From Talpa occidentalis (Eukaryota; Chordata; Mammalia; Eulipotyphla; Talpidae), in assembly GCF_014898055.3 (NCBI RefSeq), contig NW_023603184.1, positions 28,560,808 through 28,624,807 on the forward strand: 64,000 bases of DNA, written 5' to 3'. This document shows positions 48,471 to 60,960 of the stretch, one piece after another. Position 1 is the stretch's first letter. Each line of letters begins with the position of its first letter. Below the pieces are notes generated by a model, which was not told where the DNA came from, ran no database searches, and saw only the letters and a list, made by a program, of their open reading frames with translations. The position numbers were made by a program, and so were the translations under genes.

Positions 48471-49679
48471 CAAAAACTTAGGCTCTGCTGCCGGGCTACT
48501 TAGGGACTAACCCAGGGCGGTGTAATCTTTTAGAGCTGCAGGGTGCCTTTTAAAATTTTATCTGTAGAAGCCACAGATTATCCTGTGGTATTTAAATTAG
48601 ATCCCTAATCAGGTTTGAACAACTCAGTGATATCTTTTAGTCTTTCATATTCACAAAGGTGATACAACCAAGTGATTCGGGTCCCTCCTAAGCATTTCAC
48701 TTTTCAGGGTTGGGGTGTTTTGTTTGTTTGTTTTTTAAACCAGTACCCAGTGAGACCTTGTTTAGCATTTGTTTTGCAAGTGCTTAATATGTCCAAAATC
48801 AGGGAAATTCAGGGCCTTCCCTCTTCTGGGATAGTTTGTGGAATGCTAGTATATTGGGGTGTAAATATCTCGAGTGTTTTTGTGTGGATTTTTATGTTGC
48901 TTTGTTTTAAAGCTGTGAACCTGTTGAGAGCCTTCAATCTGTAAGAATCTCATCCTAAGTTTTCTTGACCTCATCTCATATTTGAATTCTTGTTTGAAAT
49001 TCAACCTTCCCCCCACCCCCCCACCCCAAGCTATATTTGGGCTTTGTAGCGGTGCAGAATGAGGGCATTTTGAAATATGTATTTTTGTTTGAGTCAAAGC
49101 AAATGCAATACTCTGAAGGGTGGGTTTTCAGGATGATATTTCTTAGAGGGTGGGTCACACTCAACTCTTAAGTTCGCCTTTTGTCCACTGGCTTTTTGCA
49201 TGGTTGGAAGGCTTTTAAAAAAATACTTTCCATAGTATGGGAGTCCTGGCTAACTGTAAAACCGCTGGTATCTCTTCTGATTGGCTGGGGTCAGGGGTGT
49301 CCTCAGAGGCTCTTCCCTACTTTTGTGGCAGCCAAGGGAAGGCTCCAACCTGACTATATTGTTTCCCCCTCCCCCTTCACCAGTTTAAAATCAGTTTTTA
49401 CTATCCTGATCAATGCTTTTTGTTCTTTTTCAAATTTGTGTTTAAGGCTGTCCTAGGATTTCATTAGCAGCTGTAGTTTGAGGGACAGGGCCCAACCCTG
49501 GAAAATGAGTTTAAAAGAAAACTTGTTTGTTGATTAACACTTTAAGCTCCCCACGTCTCCAGTGGGAAATTCTGGTTGCTTTTAGGCATCTCACAGGTTT
49601 AGATGTATGTGTAAAGTGACTGAAGCACTATTGACTGGGAATATACAACAATGACGAGTGCTGTTGTTTTTACTGATAT

Positions 49680-49910
49680 ATAAACTGAAAAACTGCCGCT
49701 AATGGTGGGAAATGTTAATTATGTGAGAACATATTGAACTTATATTCTCTGGCATGAACTTTAAAAAAAAATGCATGAACTACGCTGCTTTTTTATAGGC
49801 ACAGCTTTCTAATTATCATAATTCAGTTCAGCTCTGCTCTTGGATGGAGTTCAACTGCAATCTCAATTTAACTTGAAAGGATATTTTTTTCCCTAAACTG
49901 AGAATGTTTA
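49680..49910. other. Unique block with homeodomain-type motifs
   Basis: 'gccgctaatggtgggaaatg', 'gttaattatgtgag' and 'ctaattatcataattcag' occur close together without recognised repeats. Candidate enhancer by composition. Confidence 0.3.
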
Positions 49911-50429
49911 AGAAAATTTGAAAAGTTCATCCAAGAACGTTGTCTGCCTAGGTGTGGGTAATTGGGGGGAGAAAGGGGGAGGTATGAAATGACTGCCTTT
50001 CTGTAATAGTTAAGTAGATATGAAGACACAACCTTCCCCTCCCCTGCTTTGCACTGTATTCAGACCTGTCTCTTGTGCATTTTTGCATAACCAGATGCTA
50101 TGTGTTGCTGAGTTCTTTTGAAAACTGGTGTCTTTTTCCCTACTATATGGTAAACTAAATACATGGATATTTTATTACCATCAATGATAGAATCTCTGCA
50201 TAGATAGTACACTCTCTTTGAGACAGTGGAAGAGCAGAAATCTGATCAATCCATATTTCAAAAATCATCATCTTTAATACCAATCAGGTCTGTAGAAGGT
50301 GACATCCTGAGCTGCTTGTCTTTATACCTGACTTGATGACATTTTGTGAAGGGAGTCATCTTTGACAGAATTCATTCCAGTGTCCAATATCTTTTAAATT
50401 TTCTGTGACCTTAATGTCTTTTCAAAGAG

Positions 50430-50760
50430 AAAAGTTAATGAAGTCCAGGCGCCAATCCTCAGTGGAATCAATTTTAATTGGAAGAATGAACAACTTCGGC
50501 CGACCTTCCGACTTTCGTCCAGTTTGACTTCCACTGCTAAAATGCAAAGGGAGCCCGTGGAAACCAAATGACTTCATTTGCCCTGGCACTTAAGAGCAGA
50601 ATTCACTTCCATGGTGGTGAAATAAAAGGAGCCAAGTGTTTTAAATAGCCACTCCCCGAGGCCCGCCCGCCCGAGTGTTTTGAGAAAAGCGCATTGTCTG
50701 CCTGCAGCTCTAGCCTGGAGCCGGCCGGGCTCGCCCTCCCCCACCAGGCAGCTCCATTTC
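50430..50760. other. Unique block ending in a GC-rich patch
   Basis: From 'gaatcaattttaattggaag' (inverted ATTTTAATT-type core) to 'gagcctgga'-like and 'gagccggccgggctcg' (50720-50735, palindromic) the sequence has mixed composition and no repeat identity. Candidate internal regulatory element. Confidence 0.3.
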
Positions 50761-51072
50761 TGAAGTTGACATCAGGTTTTTTCTCTGTTCACTTGCTCTA
50801 TACCCACACCTGTGCACACATGCAGCGTGCTTGCGTGTGTCCTACAGGTAACAGGTTATTTTAGACATTGAATGTGTGTTTGTTTCAGGTCCCTCCTGGG
50901 ATGGGGGAGGCACAGAGCTAATGGCACAAAATAAAATGTAAACGCAGTAACCACCCCACATGCCTCTGCTGCTGGGTTTCTGTCCGAGGGTGCTTTCTGG
51001 GTAGGCGTGCCTATTGTTGTGGCAGCAACAGGCGGCAGAAGTTGGGGCACCATATGGCGGATGTGGGCCTCA

Positions 51073-51100
51073 GATAAGCTGTCTGGTAATTTAGCTTATC
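51073..51100. promoter_or_regulatory. Inverted pair of GATA sites
   Basis: gataagct (51073-51080) and agcttatc (51093-51100) are exact reverse complements with a 12-bp spacer holding tggtaattta. Each arm is an (A)GATAAG site. Head-to-head GATA pairs are typical of erythroid/endothelial or visceral enhancers, but other meanings are possible. Confidence 0.5.
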
Positions 51101-53094
51101 AATAGCATTTTGATATGCTTCATTTTCAGATCACCCATTGCTTTGGCTGGGGGTGTCTTGGGGCCTAGCTGACTCTGAGGCCATTGTGAGCTGATGCTTC
51201 CTTTGGTGGAATCTCTTTCAACCCTTTCTCCCTGGCAGCCTTTTCATCTCAAAGCCTTTGGGAGACAATGGTAGTTAGAGTTAGAAAGAGCCCCATCAGC
51301 TGAGGGAACTGTCAGCCTCCACTTGAAATCTGGGACACTTAGAAGACCTCCTCAGGTATTTTCATTGAGAGAAGAACAGAAAGCAAACTACCTAATAGCA
51401 TTTCACGTTGGTGGAACCACCAAATTCCCATAATTCCACACTTTTGTTTTAAATACTGGAGAGAAAAGGTTGGTAATGTTCTTTCCGATTTTGATAGAAA
51501 GTGTGTACTGTGGTGTGTTCAAAATACCTCCCTAATTCCTTTCACTGTTGAGTTTTACCTTAATCATAAAATGTAAGAATGATAAACATCTGTGTAATTG
51601 GAAATTGGGGGATATGTTACTGTGGTTTGGAGGCAAGCCCCACTTCCTTTAGGACTAGAAATTATTAAAGAGGGAAATGCTTCTAGAACATCTCTACTCA
51701 GGAGTCCAGTGAAGCCGAAGCTGCAATAAAATCTTTTCCACTGGTGAATTGACAGGGGAGCTCTGGCCTGAGATGCCGGACCCAGCTCTAGGAGCCTACA
51801 CACAGTGGGTGGCTCAGTGGAAATTTGCTGATGTGCATAACGGTGTGTTTATCAGCCGTGTGAATCCATTCAGTGAATGTTTGTGTCTCTGATATGTGCC
51901 AGGCACTGGGGAGGCCAGGGCAAGACCGTCCCTGCCTATCTGTATGCTTTCCTTCTTGTTCCACATTTTAACTTTTGGGTTTGGTTCTCCCCTCTTCCCT
52001 CGCCACCCAGCCCCGAAACCCAAAGTAATTGAATTCCACATGAAATGACTCTTGGGTTTGTAATTCATAGGATACAGATCCTTTCACAGGACCAATTCAG
52101 AATGGGTCTGGCTGAAGTCAGACTCTTTCCTCTCCTCCCCCAGGGATCATCTGTCACACCAGGGATTCCACCTAAGCAGGATCCCACTTGAGCTGGTGCA
52201 TCAGCCTCTGTGCAGCTTTCTCAGACAGTACACCGGTCCTAGAGACTAGGCAGAGCTGGGATTGGTGCAGTGTTTCTGAATTTCTAAGAGACTCCATATT
52301 GTTGTCTGCCTTCCACTGGGAACCATTGCTGTAGGTATTTTAATTTTTATCTTTAGATCAAAGCAGACTACATTTGGCCTCCACTCCTACTTCTGATTGA
52401 GATTTTTCCCTCCCTGTATTTGTGAGGCCATAACCCAGGAACATAGGAGTCTTTTTGAAATTCACTAAGATGTTCTCAGTTAGTTTTAAAAATACACCGC
52501 CCAAAGGTAAGGTCCATGCAGGAGAAGCAATAGAACTAACACAACCACCTTACCTGTGCTTGGCACTCATCTGTCACCCCTTGGGACAGATGTAGCAGTT
52601 GTTGCCAGATGTGATTACGGAGGGTTTGGGTAAGGCTTGCTAGCAAGCAGTTTAAAGATTAATTCTTGTCTGACTTCTTGCAGAGGTGGTTTTACTTTTT
52701 GAGTAGGGGGAAGCTCACAGAGCCCCTCAGGTGATATCCCTTGATGTTGCAGAGGGAGGAGACTGGAATCTATTGCTGATAAGCCAAACTCAATTTTTCA
52801 TTCTTTCATCTCTCTTCCCCTTTACCTGAGGCATTTTGAAACCAGCTACTCCTAGTTTTGCATGAACTGCTGTTACCCCTGGGCATTTTTAAATGTCCAC
52901 AGGTGCTTCTCTGTGCAAAGATTTGGTGATAAGCAAAAGATGTTCAATGAATGGTGATCAGTAAACTCCCCTTGGACATTTACAGGTTAGCAAGGGAAGC
53001 AGGCATGTAAAGAGATTGTCACAATCCAGTGGGAAGGTTGTGTCTCTTGTCTTTATCAGATCCCAGATGCAAGTTTTTGCCATATTGGACTTTT

Positions 53095-53359
53095 TATTTT
53101 TTAAGATTTATTTATTTATGCGTACAAAGACTGGGGTACAGGCCAGAGGTGTGGGGGGTGAGAGGATTCACCAGAGACAGAGTGGCGAACAGAACAGGCA
53201 GACCGAAATACACTGCTGAGGGGAGCAGCAGGCAAGTCAGGAGAGGTCTGCTGCATCATGTGGGTAGCTCCCTGACCGGCTGGGATCGAACTCATGCTGC
53301 AGAGGCTGCGGACAGCTTCACAGTGCTCTGCTTTACCCCTTGTGCCACCAGGGAGGCCT
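53095..53359 (-). mobile_element. tRNA-derived lineage SINE
   Basis: Reverse copy from the T-rich tail (ttaagatttatttatttatg) to 'gtgccaccagggaggcc'. Older subfamily, no clear target duplication. The plus-strand frames 53016-53219 and 53029-53367 are SINE-derived. Confidence 0.92.
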
Positions 53360-54254
53360 GTTTTTGAAACTGTGTTGTGTCTTACAATTTGGCTGGCAGG
53401 TGGTGGTGAGCCTGAGAGCGAATGTGGTGCAGAGGAGGAAAATCCCTGTGTTAGGAGGGGAGCATTCTGAGCAGTGCTTTGATGTGGCCAGTGCTCTCAT
53501 TATGGAGAGTCATGTGTAGAAAAGTATGGATATTGATCTCTCTGAGAAGTTGTTTTAGGTGTATCTTACCCAATTTTTTTGCTTATATTTTCCTCTGTGT
53601 GCAAGATCGACATGATTTAAAAAAGTTTCACTATGTCAAAATATGGTTTTCCAGTGATATTTTTGTAACAATATTTTTTAGAAATAAAATCATACTGCAT
53701 CTTGTAATCAGTGGTTTCTTAGAGTTGATGAGATGTTGATGAAACATGTTTGCATCTCCAGAAGGATCTGGGAGATGTTACATTATTGAAAGGGGTGGAT
53801 TGGAGGGAGTGAATTGAGAAGGCAGAGACTTTCATTTTTTATACACTAATTTTTAGGAACATGAATTTCCTTACATAATGTCAAAATGAAGGGTAAAATA
53901 CCACGTGGGGTGAATGCTTATGACATATCCATATTGCTGTATTGCCCAGTGGTGGTGCAGAGGAAGTAATACTGAAATTGGACCTTGAAGGGAAAGGCTT
54001 TATTCCCCTCCTCCCCCCAATCACATTTTGGGAGGAGAGGGGGCTAAGATATTAACAGACCAACAGCCCCCCTGAAGCTCTTCCCAGGAAATAAACTCAA
54101 CCCTCAAATAGCGATAAAGAAGGTTTATTGTGAATCATGAGAGTATAGATCTGAAACTTGCCTATGAACAATTAATTGAAAGGAACTGGGAGAGAGGAAC
54201 TGGTTGACATGGAAAGTGGGCAGTTTCCTGATTCTGGTTTGAGGAAAGACAGGG

Positions 54255-54440
54255 TAGTCATGAAGGATTCAAAATAGGATTAGAGTTGAACACACCTTAG
54301 TTGGACCCTTGGCTCAGCCATTTACGAGTTCTTCTCCCTTGGATAAATTACTCTGTCTCTAAGCCTCAGATCTCAATCTGTACATTTTAATTGGATGTCT
54401 CCTGTATGCCTGACACATAGTAAGTGCTCAGCTAATAACA
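54255..54440 (+). repeat. MIR
   Basis: 'ttggacccttggctcagcca', 'cccttggataaattactctg' and 'cctgacacatagtaagtgct' give the complete MIR order. Confidence 0.75.
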
Positions 54441-55004
54441 AGTTCACATGTTATCTTGATGCCAGATCGTCATGGACTTCCTGGACAGGGGCTTTGACCA
54501 CCCAAGGCTGGGGTAGAGTTACTCAGAAGAGCCAGACTTCTGACATCAGCAAATGAATTAACATCCAGGAGAGGCTGAGACATCTTATAAAGTCCTAGAC
54601 CATCAATTGCTTTGAACCCCTTTCCCCCTATTGAAGTAGAGGAAATACATCAGTAAATGCCTCGTATTTGAGGGCATTCCTTGCCAAATGGTAGTACAGA
54701 TAAAATGGAAATGCTTCCAACGTGGGTAGCATAGTACATTTTTATCCACCTTAAAGCAAGCCTCTTCCTCAGGGACTTTCATGGAAGTCACACTCCTACT
54801 CTTGGGATTAGGTTCTAAAAGTTCTTCTCTGAGGTGGTTATATGAAACTTCCTTTCTCACAGAGGAACTCTGCTTAGAGTCCTCCTGGCAGAACCATGGA
54901 GGAATCTCTGCCTGAGTTCTAAGGGCATCAGGCTTCTGGTGTGAGAGCTGAGAGATACCTTTCCCATCTTTGTTGCTCCGTCGCATCTCTTAACACATGC
55001 TTAG

Positions 55005-55110
55005 AGCAGGCCGCTTAACTTCTCCGTGTCCTCAGTTTCCTCATTTGGAAAATGGGGCTGACATTTGCTAAGAAGGATTATTGTAAAGTCTGGGTAAGAG
55101 CTAGCTCAGA
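55005..55110 (+). repeat. MIR, 3' half
   Basis: 'gccgcttaacttctccgtgt', 'cagtttcctcatttggaaaa' and 'aggattattgtaaagtctgg'. 55110-56780 has no supported feature; short frames there are not convincing. Confidence 0.7.
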
Positions 55111-56784
55111 AGGCTAGAGCTACAGTTGTGGCTGCTGCTGAGCCCAGACCATCCTTGCCCTCCCATCTTTGCCCCTTTCATCATTCTCCTTTCCCTGGGC
55201 TGTGAAAAGAATTCAGTTAATAATTCACACTCACGTGTGTATGACAGGCCATCCTTTCTCACTGTATTTCCGTACTGAAGAAGGTGTTTGTTAATCCCAG
55301 GTGAGTGTCTTCTTGGGTTAGTACCCAGCTACTTCCTGGCTAAGGGAGCAAAATTTCTTTTGGAAGGTGGTGGTTAGAATCCCGTGTTTCAGAGTCAGCT
55401 GTTGGAGCTGCTTCTGCTCTGCCCACTTCTCAACTACGCACAGGGAGTGAGTGGCCCTGTGTTTTTAGAAAAGGGTCTGAGTGGATAAGATCGTTTTGTG
55501 TGAGCCTGGCCTGGGGACCACATGCATTTTATTGACATCTTCTATTGTCTCTTAACTGTATGTTAGTTAATGGGTTTCCCAGTCTTTAAAGTAAAAACTT
55601 CAGGGAGATGTATAGCCCTGCTGGGGATGGAAGCTTTTAGAAGCAGGCTGTTGGACAGTTGAGAAGAGGAGAGAAAGGTAGATTTAAAAATCCTGAAACT
55701 CACAGCCTGTGAATTCACTAAATTATTCACTGAATTATTTACTTTAAAAGGGTGAATTTTATGGCATGTGAAGTATGTCATAGGAAAATAAAGCAAGGTG
55801 TTTAGTTATCACACTGAACAACAGCAGGGAGCTCACAGGACACCCCTCAATTTTACCCTGTGTGTACATTTGTTTTTCTGGTCTAGTGATTAGGATGGCT
55901 CATTCGGAGCAATGACTTCATAAGAGTTTATATTTCTGTTAGTGCCTGGTTATAATGAGGAGCCTGCAGGTGTACATTAGAAGTATCTAAAATGGAAGAA
56001 CTTTTAAAGAGAATCATTTCAGTAATGTGGACTGACTCCCTCCTTAATGCTCTGCATTGACTGTGTTAACCACTCGTATGGCTTATACTTTAAACAGTCC
56101 AAGAACTAAATACTCAAGGATAATCTAGGAGATCACGAGGAAAAAAAAATCTGGAAGGCACTGGAAGCCACAAATCAATTACTGAATCTGGTTTGTAAAT
56201 TGATTTAAGAGCGGGAAAAAGATGAACCCAGAGGCAGGTTAATTTATACCCTGACTTTCAGGCTTTGCTTTGCCCAGTTTTGTCTTAATTTTAACTTGGT
56301 CTTTCTTATTCCGGTGATGCTGACTATCTTCCTCACAATCACTGTTAGTGGCAGTTTTTATCCATTTGTATTTTCTAAAGGATTATGTTTTACTGTTCCT
56401 TAGGACTACAGCCTGCTTTCTGCTACAGTGCCAGTTTATGCTGCTTGTCTTGGTGCATCCTCGTCTACTTTCAAAATGCCCTGGTTTACACAATAAACTG
56501 CATGGTCGTCGTCGTAGGAAACTGTTGAAGAAACTGACTGGCTCTCTTTAAGCAAAGTGAAGCAAAGAGAAGATCCCAGTTAGGAAGATCCCAGGTGTAG
56601 GTGCCCTGGTATTGAGCGCCTAAGTCTGTTCCTCTTTCAATGTCGCAGGCTGTTTCTGAGAACAGAGCTACAGTAGTGGGGCATCTCAAAAGACATTTTT
56701 TCTTGCAAATCTGTTAGTTTCAATCAAATTGTCTCAGACCCTCTGCTGTTCTGTGAATCAATTGATAACCTATATTTTATTTAT

Positions 56785-57043
56785 TTAATTTTAAAAGATT
56801 TATTTTATTTATAAAAGTACTGGAGTACAGGTCAGAGGCGCAGGAGGGTGAGAGGATTCACCAGAGACAGAGTAGGGAGCAGAACAAGCAGATTGACTGA
56901 GATACACGGCAGAGGGGAGCAGCAGTCGAGATAGGAGAGGTCTGCCGCACCATGTGGAAATCTCCCTGGCCGGCTGGGAATCGAACCTGCACTGCAGAGG
57001 CTGCAGACAGCTTCACAGTGCTGCGCTCAGTCCGCTGTGCCAG
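56785..57043 (-). mobile_element. tRNA-derived lineage SINE, 5' end lost
   Basis: Reverse copy from 'ttaaaagatttattttattt' to 'gctcagtccgctgtgcca'. The last bases of the head (the usual ccaggaggccc end) are missing. Confidence 0.9.
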
Positions 57044-57639
57044 TTCATTGCTCATAGAAATGTTTCAGCACTGGGTCTTACCCTTTTCGCTGAGCAAAGT
57101 TTAATTTAGAAAGTTTTGTCCAGTGGAATTCTGAAAGTTTTATACTGTGTGAAATTTGGTAATTTCAAGTTGTATATTACAACCTGTGATTGCTGCACAC
57201 GTGATGTTTCCAGGTTTCGAGCTTTTTGCTTATCTTTGTTCATTGGGAAACTAGTGCTATCCTGGGATACAGCTAAATAGGTAAGACAGGGCAAATCGAG
57301 TGGGATTTTAGAAATTGACGACATTTTAGTACTTTACCAGAAACAACTAATTGTAATGACAACACTCCATTCTAGGAGGTTGTCTTAGTGCCATTTATTT
57401 GATTATTTTATTGCATGCTTTAGGCAGTAATCTTGGGCAGGTGTTCAGTGTAGTACGGTGTCTTTAAGTCTAATTGAGAGAATGGCATTTGGGTTTTGCT
57501 GTTGAAGCTTGGGGCACTGTTTCTTTGTTCACAGAGAAAAGGCATTTGAGGGTCCTCCAGGGCCTGGGATCTTGGATCTTGGTCCCTCTAGTCCAGCAGT
57601 TGGGGAAGGAAGACTGGGTTGGACAGTCCCTGCTGTTGG

Positions 57640-58095
57640 CTCTCCCTGTGACCCTAACTGTTGCTCCTGTGTGGACAAGTCACTTGACAATCATTGTTTT
57701 TCCTTTCTGGGATGATAATGCTGGACCACCTGCTCATCTAAACTGCTTCTGTACTTATCATTAGATTAAAGAGATAAAATTGAGAGCTTGGGAGCCCTTA
57801 GGCAGAAAGGTCCTGGACACCTGCGTTGAGTCATCCCATCCGCAACTCCACACTGCCCTCCCAAAGACAGGTTTGGTGGCAGAGCTGCAGTACTTCTCCT
57901 TCCTGGCCATGCTGGGGAGAATTTGGATAAGAAAGGCCAGGTTCTGTGTTAATCCCTTTCTTCTTCTGCCTTGTCATTTAAACCTGAGTTTAAATGTAGT
58001 TTGTAGTTGGAGGAAGTTCAGAGAAGTAATCAGCCCAAGATCACAGGCCAGTTGATGATAGGGCCAGAACTTGAAGCTGATTCCTAGGTCTATGT
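57640..58095. repeat. Two MIR fragments
   Basis: 57640-57760 plus strand ('gtggacaagtcacttgacaa', 'ctttctgggatgataatgct'). 58005-58095 minus strand ('gagaagtaatcagcccaaga / tcacaggccagttgatgata'). Confidence 0.55.
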
Positions 58096-58667
58096 GATAC
58101 CATAGTTGTCAGGCTAACAAAAGACTCCACGTTAAGCCACCTGTCAGATTTGTTGTGACATTTGAATGGAGTTCAGATAGAGTGTGATGTTGACATTGAA
58201 ACAAAGGTAGACTTTCCCTCATTTGGAGTATTTGCCCAGAAAAGGGGAGGTACATAATACTTTGTTTTGTGTTGTGTACTTGGTGGCCTATTTTGCTCTG
58301 TCTTCAAAGCAAACATGTGACCATGGTCCCAAAATGTTAGGTGTGACCCAGTCACGCCTTCCAGAGGGGACCTGTTCTACCCTAGTCATTGGTCTTACTG
58401 AGAAGGGGTAAGATTTACCTCTCCCCTTTGCGTTCTGCCCTCAAGAACTGAGGGGTCCCATTGCCTCTCACCTCGCAGACTGGTTATATTAGCCAATGGA
58501 AATGAGAGGACAAGGCTGTTGGGGGCTGGGCCCATCCACACTGCTTTATAGGTGTGTGTGTAAGTGTGTTGGTACGATTGATGTGGTTTGGAAACTTGGA
58601 ACTGGATCTGCCAGTTTATCTAGTTTTTTGGTTGGAATGTGCTCTGTTGGCAGGAAGTCAAAATAAG

Positions 58668-58695
58668 CCCCCCCCTCCCCCCCCCACCCCTCCAA
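58668..58695. repeat. Poly(C)-rich tract
   Basis: Eight C, T, nine C, A, four C, T, two C. The complementary strand is G-rich and could form a G-quadruplex. Confidence 0.9.
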
Positions 58696-59264
58696 TGCCG
58701 GCATATGGAAGTGTCCTTATGCTGGGGTAGGGTTTGGCAGGTGACCTTGACTTCACTCCTCCACAGTGGGAGTGCTTAGGAACCTAGGAGATGGTGAATT
58801 TCTTCCCTCCATATGCAGGTGACCTGGAAAATCTGTCTTAGGCTGTCACGTGGTGGGTAGTGGCGGGAGTAGAGGGAAGGAGTGAGTTAACTGTGCTTGC
58901 TCAGAGCCCTGAATAATTAAGTCTCTGAAAAAGACCTTAGGGCCTTTGACATGGAGTTGCTATCCATCTTGGACATCCTGGTTGGTTTTTAGTGGGAGTG
59001 GAGGTAACCCTGGTTGATATTGATTTTTCCTTCTGTGCACTTAGTTCTGGTGACTCTGGATTATTTGTAGGAGGGGTTGGTCATTTCTGGGACTTGTGCG
59101 CTTGTCTTACCCTCCTCCTTCGAACTAACTTGCCTCCTTAGAGTAATCTTAAGTTTCCCAGGGCCTTTCTGGTTACTTCCGATATTGATCATTTTGGTGT
59201 TGCCCTTAGTTTGTATAATTTTCTCTGATGCTCAATAGGTAACCTAAAAAGTAACCTAAAAGCA

Positions 59265-59405
59265 TGGCTTTTCGCCTGGAACCAAACCTGATACCAGTCC
59301 CAGTTCTGCCTATCTGCTATGTGATCTTGGGTAAGTTATTTAATCTCTCCGGCCTCTGTTTCCTCATCTGAAAAATGGAGAAAATCAGAGTACTTCCCCA
59401 GGGTG
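59265..59405 (+). repeat. MIR
   Basis: 'tgctatgtgatcttgggtaa / gttatttaatctctccggcc / tctgtttcctcatctgaaaa' is a very clear MIR core. Confidence 0.85.
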
Positions 59406-59989
59406 TGAGTTTAGCGTGAACTGTGGTGAAATTTGGTGGTAAGGGGCCTTCGCTGAGCCTCTCGGATTCCCCAGCCCGTTCTGAAGTCTCCTGCTTCCTC
59501 TGCCCTCCAGTTCTTGTCCCAGATCTGGAGGGTTTTGTCCCAACTAGAATGGTCCAGTCTGACAAGAGCTCATTTATTTGCTTTTCCATTTTCCTCCTCT
59601 GGGTTTAGTTCTAAGCTTTTCCCCAGATTCCCATCTTGCTGGATTTCCTGCTCTGCTGTTTTTCTCTTTCTTCAGACATTTCCCTTTTGCTTTCATAGTT
59701 TTGGTTCTCGCCCTGGGAGCACACACGCACACATGCACGCACACACTCTCTGCTTTTTACCCTTCCTCCTCTTACCACTTTGAGGACTTGGAAGTGCAGT
59801 TTAAGTTTCACCAAAAATGGTCATCAGAAAAGCACCAACCACTTCTCTGTTCCGCTGTCCTTAATACTGGAGGGCATTGACTCTTTTGGCTTCTGGAGTT
59901 ATCAGCACTTGTAAGAGTTGTTATTACTTTGGAAAGACATAATTCATTTTCATTCTCATTAAGCTTATGAACTTACAGAATTACACATA

Positions 59990-60150
59990 TTTCTTCCACT
60001 TAACCTGTTTGACCTTAGGTAATCTCTTAAACCTTCCTAAGCCCCACTTTCCTTCCTGGAAAATGGACACATGCAGTCGTGTCTTCTTTATGGCTTATAG
60101 CGAGAACTCACTGAGTGGCAGAGTATGCCTGGCAGAGAAGCTGTGTCCCA
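59990..60150 (+). repeat. MIR-like fragment
   Basis: 'gtttgaccttaggtaatctc' and 'gagtatgcctggcagagaag' fit a diverged MIR. Confidence 0.5.
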
Positions 60151-60449
60151 TAAATGTTAGCTGCTGATTATAATTGTGGTTGTGATTACTATCCCCCAGT
60201 AGCCATGAGTTTTAGAGGACCAAGAACCTCTTCCATAGCATCTTCCTCTCTCTCTGAAGGAGGACGTAAGGAAGGAATAGTGCTTTATTTTTATTCTGTA
60301 GATTTTCAAGACTTGTATTATCATTGCAGTGCTGAGCAATGAACCCCCATGTGGCCCCAGCACTTAGCAGCAATCATCTAGCTAAACCCCTGGTTTCTCT
60401 CCCACTACGTTGTTTTGAGGCAATCCCTGATAGCTTACTCTTACTTCAT

Positions 60450-60960
60450 CTGTCACATTCACAGTATGTATCTTAAAGTTTTCAGTTTGTATCTTAAAGG
60501 TTTTTTTTAAAACAAAACCTTTTTTAAAAAACATCAAGTACAATGTCATTAGCTCACCAGCATTTTAGTGATCATTCCTTAATATGCAGTCATTGATTAA
60601 ATTTCCTTATTGTCTCATAAATGTTTTCTCACAGTTGGTTTGTTTAAATCAGGGTGCAAACAAGATCAGCAGGTTATATTTGGTTGGTTGTTTCTTAAAA
60701 CTCTTTAAAGATTTCTCCTCCCTCCCCAACCCCCTTCTCATTGATTTGTGATAAAGACCTCATTGTTTCCATTGTAGAATTTCTCTCATTCTGGATTTTG
60801 CATTTGCGTTCTCTTGGTGCTGTTTATCATGTTCTACTATCCTCTGTATTTCCTATAAATGGAAATTGAGCTCTAAAGTTGGAGCTGATTCAGGTTTAAT
60901 TTTTCTGTTTTTTTTTAGAGGAATATTTCATATTTAGTATTCTATCAGTAGGTACATAAC
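60450..60960. repeat. Ancient repeat-like tract, unassigned
   Basis: 'catcaagtacaatgtcatta', 'tgataaagacctcattgttt' and 'gtatttcctataaatggaaa' have the phrasing of an old L1 or similar repeat in reverse. The family is not assigned. 60960-62700 contains no supported feature beyond short A or T runs. Confidence 0.35.

Noticed and set aside
53016..53367. Plus-strand frames of 67 and 112 codons
   Set aside because: Most of their length is antisense to a tRNA-derived SINE.
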